A stretch of DNA of 50,106 bases, taken from IMG/VR virus record IMGVR_UViG_3300027754_000138, positions 1 to 50,106 of that record, one strand, 5' to 3'. The notes beneath the pieces were generated by a model. That model did not search any database. It was not told the DNA's origin and was given only the letters and a program-made list of their open reading frames with translations. Shown here piece after piece: positions 37,098-45,065 of this stretch. Numbering within the stretch: position 1 is the stretch's first letter; each line of letters begins with the position of its first letter. Source of the stretch: a virus. A program made the translations under genes and the position numbers.

Positions 37098-37883
37098 ATG
37101 ATTAAGTTAGTAGATTTATTAAAAGAAGCGGAAGGAGAAACTCCTAAATGTCCAATAGCGACTCAAAATATCGAAGTCAATCTTGAACATCGTCAAAAAG
37201 CAATTGACGAATATGGATATGGTCCTTTAAATCCTAACAATCCAAATATTAAATTTTGGAAAGCAAAAGCGTCTGAGTGGCAATTAGATTCCATGGAAGA
37301 AGCTAAGTCATCTAGATGTAATAATTGCGCCGCTTTTAATATAACTTCTAGAATGCTTAATTGTATTGAAAAAGGAATTACATCAGGAGAAGTTGAAGTT
37401 CCAATAGCTAAAAAATCAGTTTCTACCGAAAACACATCTATTAATGAATTTCTTACTAAAGATTTAAACAATTTAAAATCAGCAATAAAAAAATTCAAAA
37501 TTAAAGTTACCGATTCGAAAATAATTAAAAATATAGAATCTATCATAGCAGCTCAGGTAATAGATCCATATGCTAATATTAAAACTGTTGTAGATCAAAT
37601 ACGTGATTATTTTAAAACTATTAATGGCCCAAAAAGCTATGATGAATATTTACAACAAACATTTGATCAAGCTCTTTATAATAGCAATTTAAAAAAATTA
37701 GCTGAAGGTGATGACGTAATTGTAGAACCAGAAACAGATGATACGGAAGGAGCTGCAAAAGACGCTTGGGATACTATTGAAGCTGGAAAATTAGGATATT
37801 GCACATTTCTTAAATTTAAATGTGCCGGATCTAGAACTTGCAATTCATGGGTAGTAGGCGGTCCTATTAAAGATAAAAAATAA
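37098..37883 (+). CDS. Cys-rich putative internal head protein, HiPIP-like pattern
   Basis: A 261-residue protein with leader MIKLVDLLKEAEG, almost identical to that of the preceding gene. Seven cysteines lie at 18, 74, 77, 89, 235, 242 and 248. The segments SRCNNCAAF (72-80) and GYCTFLKFKCAGSRTCNSWV (233-252) resemble the cluster-binding order of high-potential iron-sulfur proteins (CxxCxxF ... C ... CxxW), here split by a ~125-residue polar insert. The N-terminal segment QKAIDEYGYGPLNP is also conserved in marine phage proteins as far as I recall. Metal binding is plausible, not demonstrated. Confidence 0.65.
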   Translation: MIKLVDLLKEAEGETPKCPIATQNIEVNLEHRQKAIDEYGYGPLNPNNPNIKFWKAKASEWQLDSMEEAKSSRCNNCAAFNITSRMLNCIEKGITSGEVEVPIAKKSVSTENTSINEFLTKDLNNLKSAIKKFKIKVTDSKIIKNIESIIAAQVIDPYANIKTVVDQIRDYFKTINGPKSYDEYLQQTFDQALYNSNLKKLAEGDDVIVEPETDDTEGAAKDAWDTIEAGKLGYCTFLKFKCAGSRTCNSWVVGGPIKDKK

Positions 37884-37895
37884 AATGTAAAAGTT

Positions 37896-38141
37896 ATGCC
37901 ATTAGTAAAAACATTATTAGAAGCAAAAATATTATTAGCATTTCAAACAGCACAGACAGCAGTAGATGCTAGTTCTGCTCAAAGAAATCTAGCAAATGAT
38001 TTAGCTACTGCAATTGATGAATATATTAAAACTGCAACTATTATAACTCCTCCGGGACAAGCAATTTCAGGAGCAGGAGGCGGACCGGCGCCAGTAGTTG
38101 GATCGACAGTAACCCCTTCGAGCCCAGCTATTATTACTTAA
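37896..38141 (+). CDS. Small hypothetical protein with Gly/Pro-rich tail
   Basis: An 81-residue protein. The N-terminus MPLVKTLLEAK again has an LLE-A sequence. Residues ~15-50 are helical (LANDLATAIDEYIKTATI), and the last ~30 residues are Gly/Pro/Ala-rich. The start is in the AAAGTT-ATG context. Its stop codon lies in the left arm of the hairpin at 38139. No family is recognised; it is not an obvious small terminase. Confidence 0.6.
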   Translation: MPLVKTLLEAKILLAFQTAQTAVDASSAQRNLANDLATAIDEYIKTATIITPPGQAISGAGGGPAPVVGSTVTPSSPAIIT

Positions 38142-38182
38142 CATTACTAGCTTTATATTTATATAATATAAAAGTAATGTTA
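38139..38182 (+). promoter_or_regulatory. Long hairpin holding a late promoter motif and the next start codon
   Basis: TAACATTACT (38139-38148) pairs perfectly with AGTAATGTTA (38173-38182); inside, TTTATATT (38152-38159) pairs with AATATAAA (38165-38172). The promoter-like TATATTTATA (38154-38163) sits in the inner part. The right arm contains the ATG of the next gene (38177-38179), and the left arm contains the stop of the previous gene. In read-through RNA the start would be buried; RNA started inside would lack the left arm. Confidence 0.75.
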
Positions 38183-38524
38183 CAAATAAATAAACTTTCA
38201 AGTATATTATTAATCGTAATTGCAGTTTTAATTGCAATCATAATTATTACTTCAAATAATTCAAATGAAATAGATAAATATGCAGTACAAAAAATTAAAA
38301 TTGACAGTTTATCAAAAATTATCAATGTATTAGAACAAGATCAACTTAAATACGATAATACCATTGCAGTTTATAGAGATAGTTTATCTTTAATGGATTC
38401 ACAAATTGACTCAACAAAAAACAAAATAAAAAAAATACAAAATGATTACGGTAAAAAAATTAAAATTATTAGTAGTGCTAATCACGATGAGCTTAGCGAC
38501 TTTTTCACAAACAGGTACAAATAA
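38177..38524 (+). CDS. Membrane-anchored coiled-coil protein, possible inner-membrane spanin
   Basis: A 115-residue protein with one N-terminal membrane helix (residues ~7-27, Leu/Ile-rich) and then a periplasmic-type coiled coil ending LSDFFTNRYK. This is the layout of Rz-type i-spanins, which link to an outer-membrane partner to fuse the membranes at lysis. The last 83 bases overlap the start of the next gene in a different frame, as Rz and Rz1 do. Its start codon is inside the hairpin at 38139-38182, which would delay translation to late times. The spanin call is inference from architecture. Confidence 0.6.
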   Translation: MLQINKLSSILLIVIAVLIAIIIITSNNSNEIDKYAVQKIKIDSLSKIINVLEQDQLKYDNTIAVYRDSLSLMDSQIDSTKNKIKKIQNDYGKKIKIISSANHDELSDFFTNRYK

Positions 38525-38861
38525 AAAAGTTCATTGTTTTCCAGACAGCGTTGCAAAACAAATTGCAATTGATTTAATAAAAGGCGATTCTGCAAAAGTA
38601 GAATTAGCTAAGACTAACATACTAGTAAATCAATTAGAAGAAAAAACTAAAACAAACGATAGATTGGTTACAATGTACGTTAACAAAGTATCTAACTATG
38701 CATCGCAAATTGAGTTGTATAGAAAAAAAGAAACTGAGTATCATACCATAGTATTTGGTTTGGAAAAAGATGTTGTTAAAGCAAAAAAAGCAAACAAGTA
38801 TTTTAGAATAGCAGTATCAGGATTAATCGTAACTACTGTACTAGGATTTACAATACGTTAA
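38442..38861 (+). CDS. Signal-peptide protein overlapping the spanin-like gene
   Basis: A 139-residue protein. Residues 1-22 form a signal peptide (VKKLKLLVVLITMSLATFSQ), with the FSQ ending typical of Bacteroidota. A helical coil follows (about 45-118), and then a C-terminal hydrophobic helix (FRIAVSGLIVTTVLGF, ~121-136). It begins inside the preceding gene in another frame (83-base overlap). Together they may form a lysis pair, but the C-terminal membrane helix and lack of a lipobox Cys differ from a classical o-spanin lipoprotein. It lies 11 bases before the terminase gene. Confidence 0.6.
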   Translation: MITVKKLKLLVVLITMSLATFSQTGTNKKVHCFPDSVAKQIAIDLIKGDSAKVELAKTNILVNQLEEKTKTNDRLVTMYVNKVSNYASQIELYRKKETEYHTIVFGLEKDVVKAKKANKYFRIAVSGLIVTTVLGFTIR

Positions 38862-38872
38862 TAGTTTAGGTT

Positions 38873-40480
38873 ATGGAAGCAAAGTCATTAAAAGAAATAA
38901 TCAAAGAAGAGTACAAGAAATGTTTAATAGATCCTGTCCACTTCATGAAAAGATTTTGTCAAATTCAACATCCACAAAAAGGAAAAATTCCATTTCATTT
39001 ATATCCGTTTCAAGAGGAGGCCTTAAGAGACCTACGAGATCATGATTATAACGTCATATTAAAATCAAGGCAATTAGGTATATCGACTCTAAGCGCCGGC
39101 TATGCTCTTTGGCTTATGACGTTTTTTGGGGATAAAAATATTCTAGTTATCGCTACTAAACAAGAAGTAGCAAAAAATTTAGTTTTAAAGGTAAAAGTCA
39201 TGTATGAAAATTTACCATCATGGCTAAAACTACCAGCATCAGAAGATAATAAATTATCATTACGTCTTAATAACGGTTCTCAAATTAAAGCAACTTCATC
39301 GTCAGGAGACTCTGGACGTTCAGAAGCATTGTCTTTGCTAATAATAGATGAAGCTGCGTTTATTTCCAATGTAGAAGAAATTTGGATATCATCACAACAA
39401 ACTTTAGCAACAGGAGGAGGAGCAATTATATTATCAACTCCTAATGGCACCGGTAACTTTTTTCATAAAACTTGGGCAAATGCTGAAAATGGTGTTATTA
39501 ATGAAAGTACTAAATCAGTTAAATTTAATCCAATTAAACTTCGTTGGGATGTACATCCTGACAGAGATCAAAATTGGAGAGATAGACAAGATGAATTGTT
39601 AGGAGCAAAAGGCGCTGCACAAGAATGTGATTGTGACTTTATCACTTCAGGTCATTCCGTAATTGAAGGACCACTTTTAAAATGGTATGAAGAAACTCAC
39701 GTTAAACCTCCTATAGAAACTCGTGGTCCAGAATCTGGATTATGGATTTGGGAATTACCTGATTATACTAAAAACTACATTGTAGTAGCTGACGTGGCTC
39801 GTGGAGATGGAGCTGACTACTCAGCATTTCATGTTATTGACGTTGAATCCATTTCACAAATAGCAGAATTCAAAGGACATATATCTACTAAAGATTATGG
39901 AAACATGTTAGTAAACATTGCTACAGAATACAATGACGCTTTGTTAGTAATTGAAAATGCTAATGTTGGTTGGGCATCTATTCAAGTAGCAATAGACAGA
40001 GGCTATAAAAATTTATATTATTCTCCTAAAGACAATTCTGTATCAGACGTATCACAGCAATTAGCTAGATATGTTGATTTAAAAGATACTTCACAAATGA
40101 CTCCTGGATTTACTACATCATCTCGAACTCGTCCTTTAGTAATTTCAAAATTAGACACTTACATGAGAGAGCGACTTCCTATAATACGCAGTAAACGATT
40201 AATAGAAGAACTGCAAGTATTTATTTGGAACGGCTCGCGACCAGAAGCACAACGTGGTTATAACGATGATTTAGTAATGGCATTTTCTATTGCATTATGG
40301 ATGCGAGATACCGCATTGAAACTTCGTCAACAAGGAATGGATTTAAACAGAAAAACTTTAGATTATTTTGGTATGGGAAGAGGTGCATATAATAATACAG
40401 CTGGCAATTTAAAAAATGCTGGATGGTCTATGACTACTGGAAAACCGGGAGAAGACCAAGATTTAACATGGTTATTGTAA
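38873..40480 (+). CDS. 17: Terminase large subunit, gp17-like
   Basis: A 535-residue packaging motor protein. The ATPase half has a deviant Walker A (LKSRQLGIST, 63-72: Ile replaces the usual Lys before Ser-Thr, and Lys64 probably takes its role) and Walker B LLIIDE (155-160). The nuclease half has the RNase H-type acidic residues: Asp307 in VADVARGDGADYS, Glu361 in VIENANVGW and Asp465/466 in GYNDDLVMAF. It cuts and pumps concatemeric DNA into the prohead. The small terminase is not identified in the window. In T4 sheath and tube follow; here the portal follows directly. Confidence 0.92.
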   Translation: MEAKSLKEIIKEEYKKCLIDPVHFMKRFCQIQHPQKGKIPFHLYPFQEEALRDLRDHDYNVILKSRQLGISTLSAGYALWLMTFFGDKNILVIATKQEVAKNLVLKVKVMYENLPSWLKLPASEDNKLSLRLNNGSQIKATSSSGDSGRSEALSLLIIDEAAFISNVEEIWISSQQTLATGGGAIILSTPNGTGNFFHKTWANAENGVINESTKSVKFNPIKLRWDVHPDRDQNWRDRQDELLGAKGAAQECDCDFITSGHSVIEGPLLKWYEETHVKPPIETRGPESGLWIWELPDYTKNYIVVADVARGDGADYSAFHVIDVESISQIAEFKGHISTKDYGNMLVNIATEYNDALLVIENANVGWASIQVAIDRGYKNLYYSPKDNSVSDVSQQLARYVDLKDTSQMTPGFTTSSRTRPLVISKLDTYMRERLPIIRSKRLIEELQVFIWNGSRPEAQRGYNDDLVMAFSIALWMRDTALKLRQQGMDLNRKTLDYFGMGRGAYNNTAGNLKNAGWSMTTGKPGEDQDLTWLL

Positions 40481-40493
40481 AATAGTCTTGGTT

Positions 40494-40528
40494 ATTAGGG
40501 TTTTAGATATTTATTTAAAATAGCTAAT
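40494..40528 (+). promoter_or_regulatory. Inverted repeat whose loop is a late promoter motif
   Basis: TTTTA (40501-40505) and TAAAA (40516-40520) enclose exactly GATATTTATT (40506-40515); an outer pair ATTAG (40494-40498) / CTAAT (40524-40528) extends the stem past a small internal loop. The ATG of the portal gene is at 40534. Confidence 0.55.
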
Positions 40529-40533
40529 TAAAT

Positions 40534-42405
40534 ATGGCAGATAAAACATTATACGGACGATTAAAACGTTTATTCAATAACAATGTTATAGTTCGTAAAG
40601 TTGGTAAAAACCAACTAAAAGTAGTTGATAGTGATCATTTACAATCTTTAGGAAATCCACACAACTCTAAATTTATTGATCGATATACTCGACTTCACGG
40701 AGTTCGACCTAATTCAGCAAATACTTACAATCCAAATTACAATTATTTTTCTTCAAAAGTTGAATTATATACAGATTATGAAGTAATGGATCAAGATTCT
40801 ATTATTGCATCTGCATTGGATATTTACGCAGACGAAACTGTTATGAAAGACGATTTCGGTGATGTATTAAGAATTACCAGTGATAATGATAATGTTAAGA
40901 AAATTCTTTATAATTTATTTTATGATGTTTTAAATATAGAATTTAATCTTTGGCCATGGGTTAGAAATATGTGTAAATATGGAGATTTCTATTTACACTT
41001 AGATATTCAAGAAGAAATTGGAATTGTAAACGTTACTCCATTATCAGCTTATGAAATTATTCGTGAAGAAGGAATGTCAATAGAAAATCCATATCACGTT
41101 GAGTTTAAACAATTAGGTGGAGGAAATATATCATATCAAAATTTTGAAGTAGCTCATTTTCGTTTATTAAATGATTCTAATTTTTTACCATATGGAAAAT
41201 CAATGGTTGAAGGAGGTAGAAAAGTTTGGAAACAATTAACGTTAATGGAAGACGCGATGTTAATTCATCGTATAATGAGAGCACCTGAAAAACGTATATT
41301 TAAAATAGACGTAGGAAATATTCCTCCTAATGAAGTTGATAATTACATGCAACGTATTATTAACCAAATGAAAAAAACTCCTTATGTTGATCCACAAACT
41401 GGTGACTATAATTTAAAATTTAATATGCAAAACATGTTAGAAGATTATTTTTTACCTGTAAGGGGTGGTCAATCAGGAACTGAAATTGACACGCTGTCTG
41501 GTATGGAATTTACCGGTATAGAAGATATTGAATATCTTCGTAATAAAATGATGGCCGCATTAAAAGTTCCTAAAGCATTTTTAGGATACGACGAAGCTAT
41601 TACAGGCAAAGCTACGCTAGCAGCTGAAGATGTACGATTTGCTAGAACCATTGAAAGAATTCAAAGGATTGTAATTTCAGAACTTCATAAAATAGCAATA
41701 GTACATTTATTCGCGCAAGGATTTACCAATGAAGATTTAGTTAGTTTTGAATTATCAATGACATCGCCTTCGACAATTTATGAACAAGAAAAATTAACTT
41801 TATATGCTAGTAAAGTTGATTTAGCAGGATCAATGATAGAAAAGAAATTAATTTCCAGAGAATGGATTTATAAAAATATATTTAATTTTACTGAAGATGA
41901 ATCTAAAGATATTACTAAAGAGCTTGTTAAAAATCATCAAGAAGCATTTAGATTTAAGAAAATTGAAGAAGAAGGCAAAGACCCGGCTGATCCTAAAAAT
42001 CAAGAGCCAGAGAAAAAAGAAGGAGAAGGAGAAGAAGGCGGAGAAGAAGCTGCTGCAAACCCATTTGGAGAAAGTAAAGATCCAAATTTAGAAGAATCTG
42101 AAATAAATTTAGACCTTCAAAAAAAATACGATAAAGAAGCGGATAGTAAAGCTAAATCAGAACGCACACCGAAAGGTGGGTGGCCTGGAGCTGGTCGTCC
42201 TAAAGAAGGAATAAAATATAATACTCACGAACATCCTAGAGGATATGATCCTATAGGTAAAGTAGCTTGGAAAAATTCTAGAAATGAATCAGCTATGGAT
42301 ACTATTAAAAAATACGGATTAAGTAAATTAATAGTCAAATCGCCGAAAATATTAACAGAATCAAATTCTAGTATGCTAAACGAATCAAATATTATACCAG
42401 AATAA
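40534..42405 (+). CDS. 20: Portal vertex protein, gp20-like
   Basis: A 623-residue portal. The conserved N-terminal part includes FIDRYTRLHGVRP, YTDYEVMDQDSIIASALDIY and DDFGDVLRI, and the middle part includes PLSAYEIIREEG, GGQSGTEIDTLSGMEFTGIE and KAFLGYDEA, all typical of T4-type gp20. The portal forms the dodecameric ring through which DNA is packaged. After residue ~470 a long tail follows, with an acidic Glu-rich stretch, a WPGAGRPKEG segment and an end containing ILTES and MLNES, which look like gp21 cleavage sites. This tail may be trimmed at maturation. Confidence 0.92.
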   Translation: MADKTLYGRLKRLFNNNVIVRKVGKNQLKVVDSDHLQSLGNPHNSKFIDRYTRLHGVRPNSANTYNPNYNYFSSKVELYTDYEVMDQDSIIASALDIYADETVMKDDFGDVLRITSDNDNVKKILYNLFYDVLNIEFNLWPWVRNMCKYGDFYLHLDIQEEIGIVNVTPLSAYEIIREEGMSIENPYHVEFKQLGGGNISYQNFEVAHFRLLNDSNFLPYGKSMVEGGRKVWKQLTLMEDAMLIHRIMRAPEKRIFKIDVGNIPPNEVDNYMQRIINQMKKTPYVDPQTGDYNLKFNMQNMLEDYFLPVRGGQSGTEIDTLSGMEFTGIEDIEYLRNKMMAALKVPKAFLGYDEAITGKATLAAEDVRFARTIERIQRIVISELHKIAIVHLFAQGFTNEDLVSFELSMTSPSTIYEQEKLTLYASKVDLAGSMIEKKLISREWIYKNIFNFTEDESKDITKELVKNHQEAFRFKKIEEEGKDPADPKNQEPEKKEGEGEEGGEEAAANPFGESKDPNLEESEINLDLQKKYDKEADSKAKSERTPKGGWPGAGRPKEGIKYNTHEHPRGYDPIGKVAWKNSRNESAMDTIKKYGLSKLIVKSPKILTESNSSMLNESNIIPE

Positions 42406-42415
42406 AATTAAAAGA

Positions 42416-42440
42416 TTACTATCTCCATATTTATTAGTAA
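42416..42440 (+). promoter_or_regulatory. Short inverted repeat around late promoter motif CATATTTATT
   Basis: TTACTA (42416-42421) and TAGTAA (42435-42440) flank CATATTTATT (42426-42435). It lies 22-26 bases upstream of the ATG at 42462, at the start of the prohead core gene cluster. Confidence 0.5.
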
Positions 42441-42461
42441 AGAAAATAAAAGCCTTTCTGA

Positions 42462-43307
42462 ATGAAAAATTTAAAGCACTCAAAATTTAAAAACACCGGA
42501 GTATTATTCGAATTACTTGTACGTCAAGTAACGTCAGATACTTTAAACAATAGCGATTCAAAGGCAATACCACTTATTAAAAAGTATTTTGCTAAGTCTA
42601 CAGAATTAGCTAAAGAATTTAATTTGTATCAAACTTTAATTAAAGAAAAATTTACAAAGGAAGAAAAAGCTAATCACTTAATTGAAGCTGTATTACTAGC
42701 TAAATCTCAATTAAATCAAGCCGCTCTTAACAGACAGAAATATAATTTAATTAAAGAAATTAAAAATAATTACGTATTAGAAGATTTTTTTAAATCTAAA
42801 GTTAATAATTACAAGGCATTAGCTGCAATTTATAAAATGTTTGAATATACCATTGCAGATCATCCAACAGAATCAGTTAATAATAGATATACAATTGTTG
42901 AGCATATAATTCGTAAAGACGTTGCTAAATCTGCTGTTAAGAATGAAATGTCTGAATTTATAAAACAAGACAAAGACGTTCGTTTATTGTCTTATAAAAT
43001 TTTAGTTGATAAATTCAATGAAAAATATTACGATTTAAATGAAGGACAGAAATCTATATTAAGAAATTATATCAATGCCGTTTCAGAAGGAACAGAATTA
43101 AAATCTTTTATTGTTAATGAAGTTAATAAACTTCAAACTTCTTTAAAAACATTAACTTCTAAAGTTGATGATAAAGTTGTTAAAATTAAATTAACAGAAG
43201 TAACTAATTTATTAAATGAAATTTCAGTAGCTAAATCAATTAAAGATACTCATATATTAAGTTTATTACGTTACCACGAATTAATTAAAGAACTTAAAAA
43301 AGTATAA
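42462..43307 (+). CDS. Helical protein between portal and protease, probable prohead core protein
   Basis: A 281-residue, Lys/Glu-rich helical protein beginning with the conserved-looking segment FKNTGVLFELLVRQVTSDTL, which I recall from marine T4-like phages at the same place. T4 has the prohead core genes 67 and 68 here, between 20 and 21, but sequence similarity to those is not evident. Its position behind a late promoter motif and within the head block supports a core or scaffold role. Confidence 0.65.
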   Translation: MKNLKHSKFKNTGVLFELLVRQVTSDTLNNSDSKAIPLIKKYFAKSTELAKEFNLYQTLIKEKFTKEEKANHLIEAVLLAKSQLNQAALNRQKYNLIKEIKNNYVLEDFFKSKVNNYKALAAIYKMFEYTIADHPTESVNNRYTIVEHIIRKDVAKSAVKNEMSEFIKQDKDVRLLSYKILVDKFNEKYYDLNEGQKSILRNYINAVSEGTELKSFIVNEVNKLQTSLKTLTSKVDDKVVKIKLTEVTNLLNEISVAKSIKDTHILSLLRYHELIKELKKV

Positions 43308-43320
43308 TTACTATTAATTT

Positions 43321-43845
43321 ATGTTATATATAAATACATTTAAAAAAATTCTTAAAGAGTCTGGAGAACCTGAAGATAATTCTCGTTTAATAGATGATGA
43401 AGAAGATGACTTTCAAATAGACGACATTGAAGAAATATCAACTTCAGCAGGCGCCGGCGGGTATGAAACTCCTAATGCTTTTGGAGAGTTAGGTGATGAT
43501 ACTATAGAAATGCTAGGATATAAAAAAGTTAAGAAAGTTAAAAAGAACGAAGTTAAAGAATCGGATTTTATGAAATTTTCTAAGGAACTTTATCTTAATG
43601 AAATTTCATATAATGAATATAGAAAAGATCCAATAGCTTCTCCAAAGTCAAAAATTAATAATTCAATTAATTTTATTAATAGAGGATTGAAAGAAATTGA
43701 AAAAGTAGTTAATCAAAATGTACGTTTAAAACAAGAAATAGGAGTTGATAACGGTATATATTGGAAATCATCTCGAGAAAATCTTACTAAAATTAGTGAG
43801 CGTTTATTAAGGGTTTCAAAACAATTAAAAGAATTAGCATCTTAA
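43321..43845 (+). CDS. Acidic prohead core-like protein
   Basis: A 174-residue protein. The leader INTFKKILKESGE has an (L/I)xE-S site. An acidic patch (IDDEEDDFQIDDIEE) follows, then the segment STSAGAGGYETPNAFG, which I recall as conserved in the head cluster of marine T4-like phages, and a helical C-terminal half. It lies directly before the gp21 protease (1-base gap), as prohead core genes do in T4. Its likely fate is packaging in the core and digestion by gp21. Confidence 0.65.
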   Translation: MLYINTFKKILKESGEPEDNSRLIDDEEDDFQIDDIEEISTSAGAGGYETPNAFGELGDDTIEMLGYKKVKKVKKNEVKESDFMKFSKELYLNEISYNEYRKDPIASPKSKINNSINFINRGLKEIEKVVNQNVRLKQEIGVDNGIYWKSSRENLTKISERLLRVSKQLKELAS

Positions 43846-43846
43846 T

Positions 43847-44452
43847 ATGGAAAAAAAATTAATAGTAGACTATATTACATTTAACGTTACTCCGGAACAA
43901 ATAAATGAGTCTATGGAAAAAAACAATGGACGATTAATGGTTAAAGGCGTATTACAACGTGCAGAAGCTAAAAATCAAAACGGGAGAGTATATCCTAGAA
44001 ATGTATTAATGCGTGAAGCAAAAAAATATTCTGATATTAATATAAAAGAAAGAAGAGCTTTAGGAGAATTAGATCATCCAGATTCTTCAGTAGTAAATTT
44101 AAATAACGTGTCTCATAACATTACAGAAATGCATTGGCAAGAGAATGATTTAGTTGGAACTGTAGAAGTGCTTTCAACTCCTTCAGGTAATATTTTAAAA
44201 GAGTTATTTAAGTGTGGTATTAAATTAGGAATTTCTTCTAGAGGTTTAGGATCTGTAAAAGAATTAGGAGAAGGCAAAGTAGAAGTGCAAGATGATTTTG
44301 AATTAATTGCTTTTGACTTTGTATCTAATCCATCTACTCAAGGAGCTTTTCTAGCTCCAGTTAATGAATCAATGCAACATGGTTTAATTAAACCATCTAA
44401 ATATGCAAAAGTTAATCGATTAATTACCGATATATTATCAGACATTAAATAA
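43847..44452 (+). CDS. 21: Prohead core protease, gp21-like
   Basis: A 201-residue protease of the T4 gp21/S80 type. Catalytic His77 lies in RALGELDHPDSS, and the nucleophile is Ser130 or Ser131 in LGISSRGLGS; FELIAFDFVSNPS (151-163) closes the fold, with Asp157 a possible triad member. T4 gp21 cuts scaffold, core, internal and capsid proteins after (I/L)xE. The length is close to T4 gp21 (212 residues). Its upstream core and downstream scaffold and capsid genes complete the expected assembly module. Confidence 0.9.
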   Translation: MEKKLIVDYITFNVTPEQINESMEKNNGRLMVKGVLQRAEAKNQNGRVYPRNVLMREAKKYSDINIKERRALGELDHPDSSVVNLNNVSHNITEMHWQENDLVGTVEVLSTPSGNILKELFKCGIKLGISSRGLGSVKELGEGKVEVQDDFELIAFDFVSNPSTQGAFLAPVNESMQHGLIKPSKYAKVNRLITDILSDIK

Positions 44453-44460
44453 TTATTAAT

Positions 44461-44664
44461 ATGAAATTAGAAGATTTATATAAATCAAGTAAAGCTAATC
44501 TTAAACCTTCCATATATTCTAGTCAAAGTGCTCAACTAGTTGATCACTCAAAATTAAATATAGATAAGGTTCCTAGTAAATACAATTTAGCTGGTAAAAT
44601 AGTAAAAATAAAAGATCCTTCAAAATATAACGTCGACGGAAACCCTGCAAAATATAAAGGATAA
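44461..44664 (+). CDS. Small protein with SKYN repeats
   Basis: A 67-residue basic protein with leader MKLEDLYKSSK. Short near-repeats PSKYNLAGK, PSKYNVDGN and PAKYKG fill the C-terminal half. No family recognised. Its stop overlaps the next ATG (TAATG). Position in the head block suggests a minor head or core component. Confidence 0.55.
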   Translation: MKLEDLYKSSKANLKPSIYSSQSAQLVDHSKLNIDKVPSKYNLAGKIVKIKDPSKYNVDGNPAKYKG

Positions 44665-45065
44665 TGAAACGATTAGATTTACAAAAAATAATACGAGAAG
44701 AAGTTAAATCAGTATTGGAATTTACTCAACCAGTTTCAAATACTGAAGCTCCTAGCGAAGCAGTAATTAAAGGAGTGCAAAAAGAACTTAAACTTAAAAC
44801 TGGCATTATAGCTTCATTAGGGTTGAATAAAACGACTCGTAATGGATTTTATTATACCTATGATTTATCTAAAGAAATTCGTACACCAGTACTTAATTCT
44901 TTATTTTCTTCAATGACACTTGACATAACTGCAGTACCTTCAGGACAAATTGGAGGATATACTTTTTCAGTGTCAATTAATTACACTCATCCTGATGGAG
45001 GGTCTAATGGAAAAAATATTGGAACTATATTTTATATAAATAATGTATTTAAATCTAGATTTTAA
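44664..45065 (+). CDS. Hypothetical head-cluster protein
   Basis: A 133-residue protein with leader LQKIIREEVKSVLEF, like those at 8855 and 49427. The rest (~45-133) is a beta-rich domain (GFYYTYDLS, MTLDITAVPSGQIGGYTFSV) with no recognised family. It is translationally coupled to the preceding gene. A minor virion role is possible. Confidence 0.6.
   Translation: MKRLDLQKIIREEVKSVLEFTQPVSNTEAPSEAVIKGVQKELKLKTGIIASLGLNKTTRNGFYYTYDLSKEIRTPVLNSLFSSMTLDITAVPSGQIGGYTFSVSINYTHPDGGSNGKNIGTIFYINNVFKSRF

Noticed and set aside
37896-38141. Small terminase (gp16)
   Set aside because: The protein lies near gp17 but is only 81 residues with a Gly/Pro tail and lacks the central coiled coil and DNA-binding helix-turn-helix expected.
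38154-38163. Intrinsic terminator reading of the hairpin at 38139-38182
   Set aside because: No U tract follows the right arm and the arm contains a start codon, so a translation switch fits better.
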